DNA from: Bradyrhizobium diazoefficiens
GTDB taxonomy: Bacteria > Pseudomonadota > Alphaproteobacteria > Rhizobiales > Xanthobacteraceae
Length of the DNA stretch: 64,000 nt
Assembly (NCBI RefSeq): GCF_016616235.1
Contig: NZ_CP067100.1
Coordinates: 7,127,001 to 7,191,000, forward strand
Direction: 5' to 3'
Part shown: positions 20,868 through 31,189 of the stretch, piece after piece
Position numbering within the stretch: position 1 is the first letter of the stretch
Layout: each line of letters begins with the position of its first letter
Notes under the pieces: generated by a model
The model's input: only the letters and a program-made list of their open reading frames with translations
Told to the model about the DNA's origin: nothing
Database searches by the model: none
Program-made: the position numbers and the translations under genes

Positions 20868-22961
20868 ATGAAGGGTGATCAGGAGGCCACAGGGATTGAC
20901 CCGCTCGTGCTCGGCGAGCTGCTGACCTGCGCCGCCAATAATCTGTGGCTCGGGATCATCCTCTTCGACAGCGACCGCAAGGTCATTTTCTGCAATCGGC
21001 GCTACACGGAAATGTACGCGCTCGCGCCCGCGCAGGTGCGCCCAGGCACGCCGATCAAGAACCTGATCGAGCATCGGCTCAAACTGGGCCTCAACGTCCG
21101 CGGAGACGCCGGCGCCTATGTCCGCGCCCGCACCGAAGGTGCCGTCGCCAGAGAGCAAACCGTCCAGCAATTCGCCGACGGAAGGATCATCGCCTACACC
21201 ATCCACCCCCTGCCCGACGGCGGCGGCATGGCGACCCACGAAGACATTACCGAACGCGAAGAGCTCAGTGCACGGCTGCAGGAACGCAATCTTCAGTTCG
21301 ACATCGCGATCAACAACATGTCGCACGGGCTCTGCTTCTTCGACGCGGACCATCGCCTGCTGGTCTGCAACACGCATTACATCGACATGTACGGCCTGCC
21401 GCCCGACCGCGTTCGTCCCGGCACACCGCTCTCGGAAATCCTGGACCTGCGGTTCGAGGCCGGCAGCGTGCCGGCGATGACGCGCGAGGAATACGCCAGG
21501 TGGCGGACCAATGTCGCGACGTCCGCCGAGCCCTCCGACAGCATCGTCGAGATGCAGAACGGACGCACCTTCAAGATCAGGCACCGGCCGATGCCCGATC
21601 TCGGCTGGGTCGCGACCCACGAAGACATCACCGAGCAGCGCAAGGCGGAGCTGCGGATCGCCCATATGGCGCATCACGATGCACTGACGGACCTTGCCAA
21701 CCGCGTCCTGCTCGGCCAGCGCCTCAAGCAGGCGCTCGACCAGGACCTGATGTTCGCGGTCCATCACATCGACCTCGACAAGTTCAAGGCCGTCAACGAC
21801 ACGCTGGGCCATCAGGCGGGCGACATCCTGCTGCAGGATGTCAGCCGCCGCCTCAGGCTGCTCGCGCGCGACTGCGACACGATCGCGCGCATGGGCGGTG
21901 ATGAATTCGTGATCCTGCAGACGCCGATTTCCGACCGAAGCGAGGCGGATGCGCTGGCGCGTGACGTCGTCAGCAGACTGAGCGCGCCATTCGGGCTTGA
22001 CGGACACCAGGCCGTTGCAAGCGCCAGCATCGGGATCGCCATTGCGCCGGGTGACGGGGCGACGCCCGAGCAGCTCCTGCACAATGCCGACCTCGCGCTG
22101 TATCGCGCCAAGAGCGACGGCCGCGGCATGTACCGCTTCTTCGAGCCGGCCATGGACGACGAGGCCCAAAGCCGTCGCGCGCTGGAGCAGGATTTGCGCA
22201 ACGGCCTCGCGGCGGGCGAGTTCGAGCTGCACTACCAGCCGATTGTGAAGACCGACGGCCGCGAGATCACCGGGTTCGAAGCGCTGATCCGCTGGCGACA
22301 TCCGCGGCGCGGGCTCATCGCGCCCGGCAGCTTCATCCCGCTCGCGGAGGAGATTGGCCTGATCGTGCCGATCGGCGAATGGGTGATCCGGCAGGCCTGC
22401 GCCACCGCAAGCCGCTGGCCGAGCCATCTGCACGTCGCGGTCAACATCTCGGCGGTGCAATTCCGCCAGGCGGGCCTCACGGAGGTGGTCGTGGGCGCGC
22501 TGGCCGCTTCCGGGCTCGATCCGCAACGGCTGGAGATCGAGATCACGGAAAGCGTCCTGCTACAGGACCGGAACGGCACTCTGGCGACGCTGCACCAGCT
22601 CCGCGCGCTCGGCATCCGGATCGCCATGGACGATTTCGGCACCGGCTATTCCTCGCTGACCTATCTGCAGTGCTTCCCTTTCGACAAGATCAAGATCGAC
22701 CGGTCTTTCGTCAGCGGCGTCGGCAACGATGCGGGATCCCTCAGCATCGTGCGGGCGGTGGCGGCGATGGCGCGCGGGCTGGGCATGACAACCACGGCCG
22801 AGGGCGTCGAGACCAACGAGCAGCGCGACCGGATCACGGCGGAGGGCTGCACGGAAATGCAGGGCTATCTGTTCAGCCGTCCGTTGCCCGCAGCAGAGAT
22901 CGAGCGTCGCTTCCTGTCCGCGGAAGCGCCTCTCAGGCCCGATCGGTTCGCTGCGGCGTAA
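20868..22961 (+). CDS. PAS-PAS-GGDEF-EAL cyclic-di-GMP turnover protein
   Basis: This 697-residue protein has two PAS sensor domains (about 20-125 and 140-250; each with a D-x-x-x-x-x-x-CN core such as FDADHRLLVCN), a GGDEF diguanylate cyclase domain (about 260-430) and an EAL phosphodiesterase domain (about 440-690). The cyclase site is intact (ARMGGDEFVIL) and an inhibitory RxxD site (RDCD) sits five residues before it. The EAL site is also intact: EALIRW, NISAVQF, EITESVLL, DDFGTGYSSL and AEGVET. No membrane segment is visible, so it is cytosolic, and either activity could dominate. An in-frame ATG at 20790 is possible; 20868 is preferred because the added 26 residues look unstructured. 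Confidence 0.9.
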   Translation: MKGDQEATGIDPLVLGELLTCAANNLWLGIILFDSDRKVIFCNRRYTEMYALAPAQVRPGTPIKNLIEHRLKLGLNVRGDAGAYVRARTEGAVAREQTVQQFADGRIIAYTIHPLPDGGGMATHEDITEREELSARLQERNLQFDIAINNMSHGLCFFDADHRLLVCNTHYIDMYGLPPDRVRPGTPLSEILDLRFEAGSVPAMTREEYARWRTNVATSAEPSDSIVEMQNGRTFKIRHRPMPDLGWVATHEDITEQRKAELRIAHMAHHDALTDLANRVLLGQRLKQALDQDLMFAVHHIDLDKFKAVNDTLGHQAGDILLQDVSRRLRLLARDCDTIARMGGDEFVILQTPISDRSEADALARDVVSRLSAPFGLDGHQAVASASIGIAIAPGDGATPEQLLHNADLALYRAKSDGRGMYRFFEPAMDDEAQSRRALEQDLRNGLAAGEFELHYQPIVKTDGREITGFEALIRWRHPRRGLIAPGSFIPLAEEIGLIVPIGEWVIRQACATASRWPSHLHVAVNISAVQFRQAGLTEVVVGALAASGLDPQRLEIEITESVLLQDRNGTLATLHQLRALGIRIAMDDFGTGYSSLTYLQCFPFDKIKIDRSFVSGVGNDAGSLSIVRAVAAMARGLGMTTTAEGVETNEQRDRITAEGCTEMQGYLFSRPLPAAEIERRFLSAEAPLRPDRFAAA

Positions 22962-23072
22962 CCGCCGCCGACCCGGGCGGGATCGCAGCTTCGACGGGCC
23001 GCCGCCGGAGCGACGAGTCCTTAAGGCGCGATGAGATTAGGATGAATCGCCGTCGCGCTTTAGGCTGTTGTT

Positions 23073-23124
23073 TGAGCATGATCTTTTCGGAAAACCGCTG
23101 CGCACTTGTCTGGATCATGCTCTA
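23073..23124. repeat. Rhizobiales-type GCATGATC intergenic repeat
   Basis: An imperfect palindrome opens GAGCATGATCTTTTCGG and closes GGATCATGCTC, with a GGAAAACCGCTGCGCAC centre. This arrangement is a familiar small repeat scattered in Rhizobiales genomes. It lies between the GGDEF-EAL gene and the end of the convergent marR gene. Confidence 0.7.
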
Positions 23125-23655
23125 AAATTCATTCGCGATCTTCGCGAGCATTGTGATCAGGGCTTCGCGGTTGGCCTGGCCGAGCAGGTCGTTCAGCCGG
23201 GCCTCGTGCTTGGTGGCGACGAGCTTCTTTGCCCGCGTCAGCACGGCCTTGCCTTTGTCGGTCAGCACCAGGATATGCGAGCGGCGGTCGTTGGTGGAGC
23301 GGATCCGCGCGCAAAGGTCGCGGCTCTCGAGGTTGTCGAGCATGGCCACGAAATTCGGCCTGAGAATGCCGAGCGTGGAGGCGATCTCGGTCTGGTTACG
23401 GCCGGGATTCTTCTCGACCAGCAGCAGCACCGAGAACTGCGCCGGCGTCAGCTGGAGCGAGGCCATGCAGCGCAAGAAGTTCTCGAACACCTTGAGCTGC
23501 GCCCGTTTCAGCACATAGCCGAGCTGCTCGGAGAGCTCGCCGAGCTGGAGCGCTTCGGCAGACCCCTGCCCCTGCGGCTCGGCGGCATCCTTGCGGCCCT
23601 TGCCCGCGTCGGCGGCCTTTTCGGAAGACTTTTCAGCGGTTTTAGAAACGGTCAT
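23122..23655 (-). CDS. MarR-family repressor, CouR-like
   Basis: This 177-residue protein has a charged Lys/Ala-rich N-terminal extension (about 1-35) and then a MarR winged-helix domain: LTPAQFSVLLLVEKNPGRNQTEIASTLG in two helices (about 78-105), recognition helix RPNFVAMLDNLESR, and wing STNDRRSHILVLTDKG (about 126-141). In R. palustris the MarR protein CouR binds p-coumaroyl-CoA and represses hydroxycinnamate genes beside ABC and TRAP transporters. The same neighbourhood here makes a CouR-like role likely, though not proven. The divergent promoter region contains a TTAT-N5-ATAA repeat that recurs at two other promoters of the cluster. Confidence 0.85.
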   Translation of the reverse strand: MTVSKTAEKSSEKAADAGKGRKDAAEPQGQGSAEALQLGELSEQLGYVLKRAQLKVFENFLRCMASLQLTPAQFSVLLLVEKNPGRNQTEIASTLGILRPNFVAMLDNLESRDLCARIRSTNDRRSHILVLTDKGKAVLTRAKKLVATKHEARLNDLLGQANREALITMLAKIANEF

Positions 23656-23712
23656 CGCCTCGTGCTCGTGATCCCGCTAAATTCGGGACGGGTCGTCCGC
23701 CCACCCTTGAAG

Positions 23713-23725
23713 TTATATTCGATAA
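23713..23725. promoter_or_regulatory. TTAT-N5-ATAA inverted repeat, site 1 (marR/livH promoter)
   Basis: TTAT-ATTCG-ATAA is followed after TTG by another TTAT half. It lies 58 bases upstream of marR and about 105 bases upstream of the divergent permease. The same motif is found at 31190-31202 and 35146-35158, so it is a candidate operator for the MarR protein. Confidence 0.65.
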
Positions 23726-23831
23726 TTGTTATGGACCATATCAAATATCGTCAGCGTTTCAATGGCTGTGAGCGGACCGTCCACCGTAATTGCGGAGACC
23801 GGTCCTTAATCTTGAGGGGGAGCGTCCGGTC

Positions 23832-24872
23832 TTGAATACCACCATCATGCTGTTCCTGGTTCAGGACGGCATCACCAATGGCGCGATCTACGCGCTGCTC
23901 GGCCTGGCGCTGGTGCTGGTGTTCGCCGTCACCCGCGTGATCCTGATTCCCCAGGGCGAGTTCGTCACCTATGGCGCGCTGACCTATGCTTCGCTGGCCG
24001 CCGGCCAGATGCCGGGCACGGCCAAGCTCGCGCTGGCGCTGGGCATCGGCGCCTTCGGCTTCGACCTGTTCGTGGCGCGCAAGGCGCTGCATGGGCGGCT
24101 GATCCTGCGCAGCTTCATCATCAACATCGTGCTGCCGGCCGTCGTGCTGGCGCTGACGATCTATTTCGTCGCGGAGAAGCCACCGGTCGCGGTCTGCATC
24201 GCGCTGGCGCTGGTGATCGTGGCGATGATCGGCGTCTATCTCTACCGCATCGCATTCCAGCCGCTAGCGCACACCTCCGTGCTGGTGCTGCTGATTGCCT
24301 CGGTCGGCGTCCATCTCGCGCTGCAAGGCCTCGGCCTGTTGTTCTTCGGCGCCGAAGGCCAGCGCGGACCTGCGGTGCTGTCCGGCGCCTTCACCGCCGG
24401 CGCACTGCGCTTCACCGGCCAGAGCATCACGGTCTACGCCATCACCATCGCCTTCATCGTCGGTCTCTGGCTATTCTTCGGCCTGACGCTGTACGGCAAG
24501 GCGCTGCGCGCCACCGCCGTGAACCGGCTGGGCGCGCGGCTGGCCGGCATTCGCACCACGCTGTCGGGGCAGATCGCGTTCCTGCTGGCATCCGTGATCG
24601 GTGCGTTGTCGGGCATCATGATCGTGCCGATCACGACGCTCTACTATGACAGTGGCTTCCTAATCGGCCTGAAGGGTTTCGTCGCCGCCATCATCGGCGG
24701 GCTCGTCAGCTATCCCCTCACCGCCGTCGCGGCGCTGGTCGTCGGCATCGTCGAGGCGTTCTCGTCCTTCTATGCCTCCAACTACAAGGAAGTGATCGTC
24801 TTCATGCTCTTGATCCCCGTGCTGCTGCTGCGCTCGCTCGCCGCGCCCGCGGTCGAGGAAGAGAAGGACTGA
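23832..24872 (+). CDS. ABC transporter permease (LivH type) for aromatic acids
   Basis: This 346-residue LivH-type permease has about eight or nine membrane segments. It opens MLFLVQDGITNGAIYALLGLALVL after a few residues and carries the coupling motif RATAVNRLGARLAGI. The start is taken as TTG at 23832, with a GAGGGGGAG tract about 10 bases upstream; an ATG five codons later is the alternative. An insertion of about 70 residues relative to the LivH at 11785 lies between the second and fourth membrane segments. The gene is first in a permease/ATPase run that lacks an adjacent binding protein; the likely partner is the protein at 39167. This corresponds in type to the R. palustris CouPSTU system. 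Confidence 0.85.
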   Translation: MNTTIMLFLVQDGITNGAIYALLGLALVLVFAVTRVILIPQGEFVTYGALTYASLAAGQMPGTAKLALALGIGAFGFDLFVARKALHGRLILRSFIINIVLPAVVLALTIYFVAEKPPVAVCIALALVIVAMIGVYLYRIAFQPLAHTSVLVLLIASVGVHLALQGLGLLFFGAEGQRGPAVLSGAFTAGALRFTGQSITVYAITIAFIVGLWLFFGLTLYGKALRATAVNRLGARLAGIRTTLSGQIAFLLASVIGALSGIMIVPITTLYYDSGFLIGLKGFVAAIIGGLVSYPLTAVAALVVGIVEAFSSFYASNYKEVIVFMLLIPVLLLRSLAAPAVEEEKD

Positions 24873-24876
24873 GCGC

Positions 24877-26646
24877 ATGCAGAGCCGGCTTCCTATCCTC
24901 GTCTTTGCTCTTCTGATGGCGGCAATCCCGTTCGTACCTGGCATGCCGCCGTTCTGGATCGTGCTGCTCGACAACATCGGCCTTGCTGCCCTCGTCGCGA
25001 TGGGCCTCGTGCTGCTGACCGGCGTCGGCGGCCTGACCTCGTTCGGTCAGGCGGCCTTCGTCGGCTTCGGCGCCTATACCACCGCAGTGCTGTCGACGGC
25101 CTACGGCCTGTCGCCCTGGCTGACGCTGCCGCTGTCGCTCCTGGTCAGCGGATCGCTGGCGGTGCTGCTTGGCCTCGTCACCGTCCGCCTCTCCGGCCAT
25201 TATCTGCCGCTCGGCACGCTCGCCTGGGGGCTCGGGCTGTTCTATCTGTTCAGCAAACTGGAGTTTCTCGGCCGTAACGACGGCATCTCGGCAATCCCGC
25301 CGCTGTCGATCGGCTCGTTCAGGATGCTCTCGCCCGGCTCGATCTATTACGCGATCTGGGTCGCGGTGATCGTCTCGGCGCTGCTGACGATGAACTTGCT
25401 CGATTCCCGCACCGGCCGCGCCATCCGCGCGCTCCGGCGTGGCCACGTCGCGGCGGAAGCATTCGGCGTGCACACGCCGCGCGCCAAGCTCCTGGTGTTC
25501 ATCCATGCCGCCGTGCTCGCCGGTCTCTCCGGCTGGCTCTACGCTCATCTTCAGCGCGCGGTGAACCCGACGCCGTTCGGCGCACAGGCGGGAATCGAAT
25601 ATCTGTTCATCGCGGTGGTCGGCGGCGCCGGCTATGTCTGGGGCGGCGTGCTGGGCGCGGCGATCGTCGTGGTGCTGAAAGAGGTGCTGCAAAGCTATCT
25701 GCCGCTGATCCTGCCGGGCTCGGGCCAGGTCGAGACCATCGTGTTCGGCATCATGCTGGTGGCGCTGCTCCAGCTCGCGCCCGGCGGCGTCTGGCCCTGG
25801 CTGATCTCGTTCCTGCCTGAGCGGACCCGTGGCAAGAAGCCCGATACCTCGCTGAAGCTGCAACACCGCACCCGCGCGGCTGGCGAGGCCGGCGTGCTGC
25901 TCCAGGTCGAGAAGGTGCGAAAACAGTTCGGCGGCGTGGTTGCGGTCAACAACGTCTCCTTCGACGTCCAGGCGCGCGAGATCGTCGCGCTGATCGGACC
26001 GAACGGCGCCGGCAAGAGCACGACGTTCAACCTGATCACCGGCGTGCTCTCGGCGACGTCAGGCTCGATCTCGGTGCTCGGCAGGAAAGTCGACAAGGCC
26101 CCGCCGCAGGAGATCGTCAAGCTCGGCATCAGCAGGACCTTCCAGCATGTCAAGCTGGTGCCTGATATGACCGTACTGGAGAACGTCGCGATCGGCGCGC
26201 ATCTGCGCGGCCATTCCGGGCCCCTCTCATCGATGCTGCGGCTCGACCGCGCCGATGAGGCCAAATTGCTTGCGGAAGCCGCGCGCCAGATCGAGCGCGT
26301 CGGTCTTGCCGACCAGATGCATCAGCTCGCAGGCTCACTCTCGCTCGGCCAGCAGCGCATCGTCGAGATCGCCCGTGCGCTGTGCGTCGATCCGATGCTG
26401 CTGCTGCTCGACGAGCCGGCCGCCGGCCTGCGCCACATGGAGAAGCAGCGCCTCGCAACGCTCTTGCGCGAGCTGCGCGACGGCGGCATGAGCGTGCTGC
26501 TGGTCGAGCACGACATGGGCTTCGTGATGAACCTCGCCGACCGCATTGTCGTGCTCGATTTCGGCACCAAGATCGCGGAGGGCACGCCCGCCACGATCAA
26601 GACCAATCCCGAAGTGATCAAGGCCTATCTCGGAGTGGCGGCATGA
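24877..26646 (+). CDS. Fused ABC permease-ATPase (LivM-LivG)
   Basis: This 589-residue protein joins a LivM-type permease (about 1-315: [26 protein letters not shown], coupling motif [23 protein letters not shown]) to a LivG-type ATPase (about 340-589). The ATPase has Walker [10 protein letters not shown], signature [15 protein letters not shown] (LSLGQQ in place of LSGGQ), Walker [12 protein letters not shown] and the H-loop in LLVEHDMG. A charged linker ([20 protein letters not shown]) joins the halves. Such fusions occur in Liv-type systems for aromatic acids. It starts 4 bases after the LivH-type gene and overlaps the LivF-type gene by 4 bases. Confidence 0.9.
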   Translation: MQSRLPILVFALLMAAIPFVPGMPPFWIVLLDNIGLAALVAMGLVLLTGVGGLTSFGQAAFVGFGAYTTAVLSTAYGLSPWLTLPLSLLVSGSLAVLLGLVTVRLSGHYLPLGTLAWGLGLFYLFSKLEFLGRNDGISAIPPLSIGSFRMLSPGSIYYAIWVAVIVSALLTMNLLDSRTGRAIRALRRGHVAAEAFGVHTPRAKLLVFIHAAVLAGLSGWLYAHLQRAVNPTPFGAQAGIEYLFIAVVGGAGYVWGGVLGAAIVVVLKEVLQSYLPLILPGSGQVETIVFGIMLVALLQLAPGGVWPWLISFLPERTRGKKPDTSLKLQHRTRAAGEAGVLLQVEKVRKQFGGVVAVNNVSFDVQAREIVALIGPNGAGKSTTFNLITGVLSATSGSISVLGRKVDKAPPQEIVKLGISRTFQHVKLVPDMTVLENVAIGAHLRGHSGPLSSMLRLDRADEAKLLAEAARQIERVGLADQMHQLAGSLSLGQQRIVEIARALCVDPMLLLLDEPAAGLRHMEKQRLATLLRELRDGGMSVLLVEHDMGFVMNLADRIVVLDFGTKIAEGTPATIKTNPEVIKAYLGVAA

Positions 26647-27374
26647 GCGCGCTGTTGTCCGTCACCGACGCGCATGTCGCCTACGGCAAGGTCGAGGCGG
26701 TGCGCTCGGTCTCGCTCGAGGTCGGCGCCAACCAGATCGTCACCATCGTCGGCGCCAACGGCGCCGGCAAGACCACGCTGCTGTCGGCCATCATGGGCAT
26801 TCTGCCGCTGAAGGGCCGCGTCGCCTTTGCCGGGCAGGACCTCGCGCGGCTCGATATCGAGGATCGCGTCGCGATCGGCCTCGGCCTCGTCCCCGAGCAC
26901 CGCGAATTGTTCGTGACCATGAATGTTGAGGACAATCTCGAGCTGGGCGCCTTCCGCATCGAGCGCAGCAAGGCGAAAGCCTCGATGGAACGGGTCTACA
27001 CGCTGTTCCCCCGCCTGAAGGAGCGGCGCAAGCAGCTTGCCGGCACGCTCTCCGGCGGCGAGCAGCAGATGCTCGCGATGGGACGCGCGCTGATGGGTGA
27101 GCCGAAGCTGTTGATGCTGGACGAACCGAGCCTCGGGCTTGCCCCGATCATCGTCGCCGACATCTTCCGCATCGTCACCGAGCTGCGCACCAGCGGCGTC
27201 TCCGTGCTGCTGGTCGAGCAGAACGCGCAGGCCGCGCTGAAGATTGCCGACCAGGCCTATGTGATGGAGCTCGGCGAGTTCGTGCTCAGCGGCAAGGCGA
27301 GCGACATCGCCGCGAATGAGCGGGTGGCGGCGAGTTATCTGGGATTTCAGCACGAAGGCGAGAGTGTGCTTTAG
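26643..27374 (+). CDS. ABC transporter ATP-binding protein (LivF type) for aromatic acids
   Basis: This 243-residue ATPase has Walker A GANGAGKTT (about 38-46), signature LSGGEQQMLAMGRAL (about 136-150), Walker B LMLDEPSLGLAP (about 155-166) and an H-loop in LLVEQNAQ. Its ATG overlaps the stop of the fused permease-ATPase (ATGA), which fixes the start. It completes a transporter with the two preceding genes. After it comes a family A repeat and then a convergent gene, so the transcript probably ends there. Confidence 0.9.
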   Translation: MSALLSVTDAHVAYGKVEAVRSVSLEVGANQIVTIVGANGAGKTTLLSAIMGILPLKGRVAFAGQDLARLDIEDRVAIGLGLVPEHRELFVTMNVEDNLELGAFRIERSKAKASMERVYTLFPRLKERRKQLAGTLSGGEQQMLAMGRALMGEPKLLMLDEPSLGLAPIIVADIFRIVTELRTSGVSVLLVEQNAQAALKIADQAYVMELGEFVLSGKASDIAANERVAASYLGFQHEGESVL

Positions 27375-27402
27375 GTTTGAGGCGCCTCCTCAAACTCAAC
27401 TG

Positions 27403-27503
27403 TCATCGTCCGCGAAGGCGGACGATCCAGTATTCCAGAGACGGCTGTGCTTGAACCGAGATACCGCGGCGTACTGGATGCCCCGCCTTCGCAGGGCATG
27501 ACA
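27403..27503. repeat. Intergenic repeat, family A (copy 3)
   Basis: About 100 bases: TCATCGTCCGCGAAGGCGGACGATCCAGTATTCC at the left (two segments), the GCGGCGTACTGGATGCC core and a right hairpin CCCCGCCTTCGCAGGG. It sits between two convergent genes and could act as a bidirectional transcript end. Confidence 0.85.
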
Positions 27504-27511
27504 CTGGAGAA

Positions 27512-28138
27512 TTAGGTCACCGCCCTCTGCCCTTTCAACGCCGCGACCTCGGCCTCCAGCTCCGCGATGCGCTGGTCCCTTGCCGCCAGCGCAGCCGCCA
27601 CATCGCCCGCATCGAACTTCTGCGGAATGTGCTGCGGGCAGTTGGTGTCCCACGCTGCGATGTTGAACAGGACCACCTGCTCCGGCCGGGCGCGATAGCC
27701 TTTCGGCATCAGGGCCGTCGTCAGCGCCTCGTCGTCCTCGACGACGCGGGCTTCGCCCCAGATCTTCACGCGGCGCCGATGGGCGTAGTCCATCACGAAG
27801 ATGTAGGCCTTGGGGTTCTCCGACAGGTTTCCCTGCGTGACGAATTGGCGGTTGCCGGCGTAGTCGGTGAAGGCGAGCGTCTGCTTGTCCAGCACCTTGA
27901 GAAAGCCCTTCGGCCCGCCGCGGTGCTGGATGTAGGGCTGGCCGTCGGCTGAGGCCGTGGCAAAGTAGAAGCTGTTGGCGTCAGCCAGGAACGCGGCGAG
28001 GTTGTCGTCCACCTCGGTGCGCCAGCCGCGCTGCTCGGCCTGGGCATACGCCTCGCGCGAGCCCTTGCGGGCCTGGATCGCCTTCACGGCGGGCGTGAAG
28101 GCCACGTCGCTGGCGTAGGTGTGAGCTGCGGTCGTCAT
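27512..28138 (-). CDS. Pyridoxamine 5'-phosphate oxidase-fold protein with C-terminal coiled coil
   Basis: This 208-residue protein has a split-barrel flavin-binding fold. FYFATASADGQPYIQHRGG (about 55-73), FTDYAGNRQFVTQGNL (about 88-103) and RRRVKIWGEARVV (about 121-133) are typical of the PNPOx-like family related to Pfam Putative_PNPOx. The last 35 residues (VAAALAARDQRIAELEAEVAALKG) form a short heptad coiled coil, which is unusual for the family and suggests oligomerisation. ATG at 28138 has AGGAGA upstream. It is divergent from a LysR gene, so the pair is probably a regulator with its target. FMN, F420 or heme binding is all possible; the substrate is unknown. Confidence 0.82.
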   Translation of the reverse strand: MTTAAHTYASDVAFTPAVKAIQARKGSREAYAQAEQRGWRTEVDDNLAAFLADANSFYFATASADGQPYIQHRGGPKGFLKVLDKQTLAFTDYAGNRQFVTQGNLSENPKAYIFVMDYAHRRRVKIWGEARVVEDDEALTTALMPKGYRARPEQVVLFNIAAWDTNCPQHIPQKFDAGDVAAALAARDQRIAELEAEVAALKGQRAVT

Positions 28139-28238
28139 CGGAACATCTCCTGAAATTCCGGCGCATCCCCTGCGTCTTCCGTCCGCAAACATGGACTTGC
28201 CGGCGGTTAAAACAATCTCGCCGCTTGACACTTCATCG

Positions 28239-28253
28239 TTGCAATATATGCAA
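28239..28253. promoter_or_regulatory. Putative LysR binding site TTGCA-N5-TGCAA
   Basis: A dyad TTGCA-ATATA-TGCAA fits the general T-N11-A form of LysR operators. It lies 8 bases upstream of the lysR start and about 100 bases upstream of the divergent PNPOx-fold gene. A TTGACA at 28225-28230 could be the -35 box of lysR. Confidence 0.6.
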
Positions 28254-28261
28254 TAATATCC

Positions 28262-29146
28262 ATGGACCGCCTCGAAGCTATGCATGTCTTCGTCACCGTC
28301 GCCGATCTGCGCGGCTTTGCACCGGCGGCGCGAAAACTGCGGCTGTCGCCGTCAGCGGTGACACGGATGATCGCGGCCTTGGAGGACCATCTCGGGGCCC
28401 GGCTGCTGCAGCGGACCACCCGGCAGGTGCGGCTGACTGATGTCGGCACGCGCTATCTCGAGCGCGCCCGGCGCATCCTCGCCGACGTCGAGGAGGCCGA
28501 CGGCTCGGCGCGGGAGGAGCGCAACCGACCGAGCGGACGGCTCGTGGTGTCGGCGCCGGTCGGTTTTGGTCGGCTCCACGTCGGGCCGGTGATGACGGCC
28601 TATCTCAAGCGCTACCCCGAAGTCGCCTGCGAACTCCGGCTGTCGGATCATCTCGTCAATCTGGTGGAAGACGCCGTCGACGCCGCCGTCCGCATCGGCC
28701 ATCTCGTCGACTCTTCACTCGTCGCGCGCCAGGTCGGCGAGATGCGGCGGATCGTGGTGGCTGCGCCCGGCTATCTCAAGCGCCACGGCGAGCCGAAGAC
28801 GCCGGAGGCGCTGCTCGACCATCAGACCATCCAGTTCGGCCCGTCCGCCAGCTGGCACTTCATGCAGGACGGCGGCGACATCGAGGTGACGCCGACGCCG
28901 CGCTTCACCAGCAACAGCGCCGATGCCGCCCTGCAATATGCCGAGGCCGGCGGCGGCGTCACGCGCGTGCTGGCTTATCAAGCCGCCGAGGGGCTGAGGC
29001 GCGGCCGGCTGAAGATCCTGCTGGCCAAATACGAGCAGCCGGCGCTGCCGATCCACATCGTCTACCCGACTTCACGCCTGCTCTCGGCCAAGGTACGCGC
29101 GTTCATCGATCTCGTGGTGGAGACGGCGAAGTGGCGGTTTGGGTGA
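28262..29146 (+). CDS. LysR-family transcriptional regulator
   Basis: This 294-residue regulator opens MDRLEAMHVFVTVADLRGFAPAARKL, with the helix-turn-helix over about residues 5-62 (recognition segment LSPSAVTRMIAALEDHLG). A substrate-binding domain follows (about 90-290), beginning GRLVVSAPVGFGRLHVGP. The sequence style is that of the CrgA/PP2868 subgroup, which often acts on neighbouring oxidoreductases. The divergent PNPOx-fold gene is its probable target through the dyad at 28239. Confidence 0.88.
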   Translation: MDRLEAMHVFVTVADLRGFAPAARKLRLSPSAVTRMIAALEDHLGARLLQRTTRQVRLTDVGTRYLERARRILADVEEADGSAREERNRPSGRLVVSAPVGFGRLHVGPVMTAYLKRYPEVACELRLSDHLVNLVEDAVDAAVRIGHLVDSSLVARQVGEMRRIVVAAPGYLKRHGEPKTPEALLDHQTIQFGPSASWHFMQDGGDIEVTPTPRFTSNSADAALQYAEAGGGVTRVLAYQAAEGLRRGRLKILLAKYEQPALPIHIVYPTSRLLSAKVRAFIDLVVETAKWRFG

Positions 29147-29149
29147 TGG

Positions 29150-29298
29150 TCTCATGTCCCGGACGCGCTGCAGCGTGGAACGTTGCCGCGCAGAGCCGGG
29201 ACCCAGAAGGCGGCACCGCATCATGTGGACACATGGGCCCCGGCTCTGCAGCGCACCGCTGAAGAAGCGCCGCGCTGCGTCCGGGGCACCAGAGAGCG
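29150..29298. repeat. Intergenic repeat, family B (copy 1)
   Basis: About 150 bases with self-complementary halves: CCCGGACGCGCTGCAGCGTGG and CGCTGCGTCCGGGGCAC at the ends, and GAGCCGGGACCCAGA facing GGGCCCCGGCTCTGCAGCG inside. A related copy is at 45660-45805. The copy lies between lysR and the end of the convergent thioesterase gene. Confidence 0.8.
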
Positions 29299-29718
29299 TC
29301 ACCCCTTCTTCGGCACAACGCGGAACGTGCCGCTGGCCCGCGCGATCACGACGTCGTCGGCCTTGATCAGGCACTGCGCGAAGCAGATCGTCTTGCCGGT
29401 CTTGATCACGTCGCTCTCGATCGCGCACCACTGGCCGATCTCGGCGGAGCCGACGAAATCGACCGAGAGCGAGACCGTCACGAACGACGTGGTCCATTTC
29501 GTCACCAGCGCGCAGCTATAGCCCATGGCGTTGTCGGCGAGCGCGGTGATGAGGCCGCCATGGATCAGGCCGCGGCCGTTGGTATGAGGCCTCGCCAGCC
29601 GCAGGCCGATAATGACGGCCTTGTCGGTGGTCTTCGCGTAGAGCGGCTCCCAGGGCTCGGTGAGAGGGCTCTTGCGAAGGAGCGGCTCGAAACCGTCGGG
29701 GATGTCGGTGCTGGTCAT
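29299..29718 (-). CDS. PaaI-type hotdog thioesterase
   Basis: This 139-residue hotdog-fold protein contains the PaaI/YbdB-type signature GRGLIHGGLITALADNAMGYS (about residues 48-68). The HGG and following acidic residue form the acyl-CoA site; SLSVDFVGSAEIG follows. It should hydrolyse acyl- or aryl-CoA thioesters that accumulate during catabolism. Lying between an orphan LysR pair and pobA, it may recycle CoA from hydroxybenzoyl- or phenylpropanoyl-CoA species, but this is contextual. It is distinct from the 4-hydroxybenzoyl-CoA-type thioesterase at 38669. Confidence 0.85.
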   Translation of the reverse strand: MTSTDIPDGFEPLLRKSPLTEPWEPLYAKTTDKAVIIGLRLARPHTNGRGLIHGGLITALADNAMGYSCALVTKWTTSFVTVSLSVDFVGSAEIGQWCAIESDVIKTGKTICFAQCLIKADDVVIARASGTFRVVPKKG

Positions 29719-29844
29719 GAATATCTCGCGTTGCTATGTCGCCAGCATTGAACGCGATGTGGATGACAGTTTCACCGCCTACAAAGTTTTAAACGGGGTT
29801 TGCGCGGGTGTTTGAAACGAGCGCGGCGCCCGCCTCACAACGAT

Positions 29845-29948
29845 TGTCATCGCCCGCGAAGGCGGGCGATCCAGTACTCCGAGACGGTCGTGGTTCAATC
29901 GATGGGCCGCGGCGTACTGGATGCCCCGCCTTCGCGGGGCATGACATC
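29845..29948. repeat. Intergenic repeat, family A (copy 4)
   Basis: Left hairpin TCGCCCGCGAAGGCGGGCGA, core GCGGCGTACTGGATGCC and right hairpin CCCCGCCTTCGCGGGG. It directly follows the pobA stop codon, where its right hairpin could stop pobA transcription. Confidence 0.85.
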
Positions 29949-29953
29949 TGTGC

Positions 29954-31189
<1,236 letters not shown>

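Noticed and set aside
24802..25866. 354-codon minus-strand frame opposite the fused ABC protein.
   Set aside because: Gln/Arg/Asp-rich shadow of a strongly biased membrane-protein gene; no domain seen and the plus strand has all ABC motifs.
28225..28257. Sigma-54 promoter in the lysR/PNPOx gap.
   Set aside because: No GG-N10-GC pair at -24/-12 was found; the TTGACA-like box and dyad are better explained as a sigma-70-type promoter with a LysR site.
29139..29521. Small plus-strand frames in 29139-29521.
   Set aside because: They lie within the family B repeat and opposite the PaaI thioesterase; sequence is Arg/Pro-rich with no start signal.
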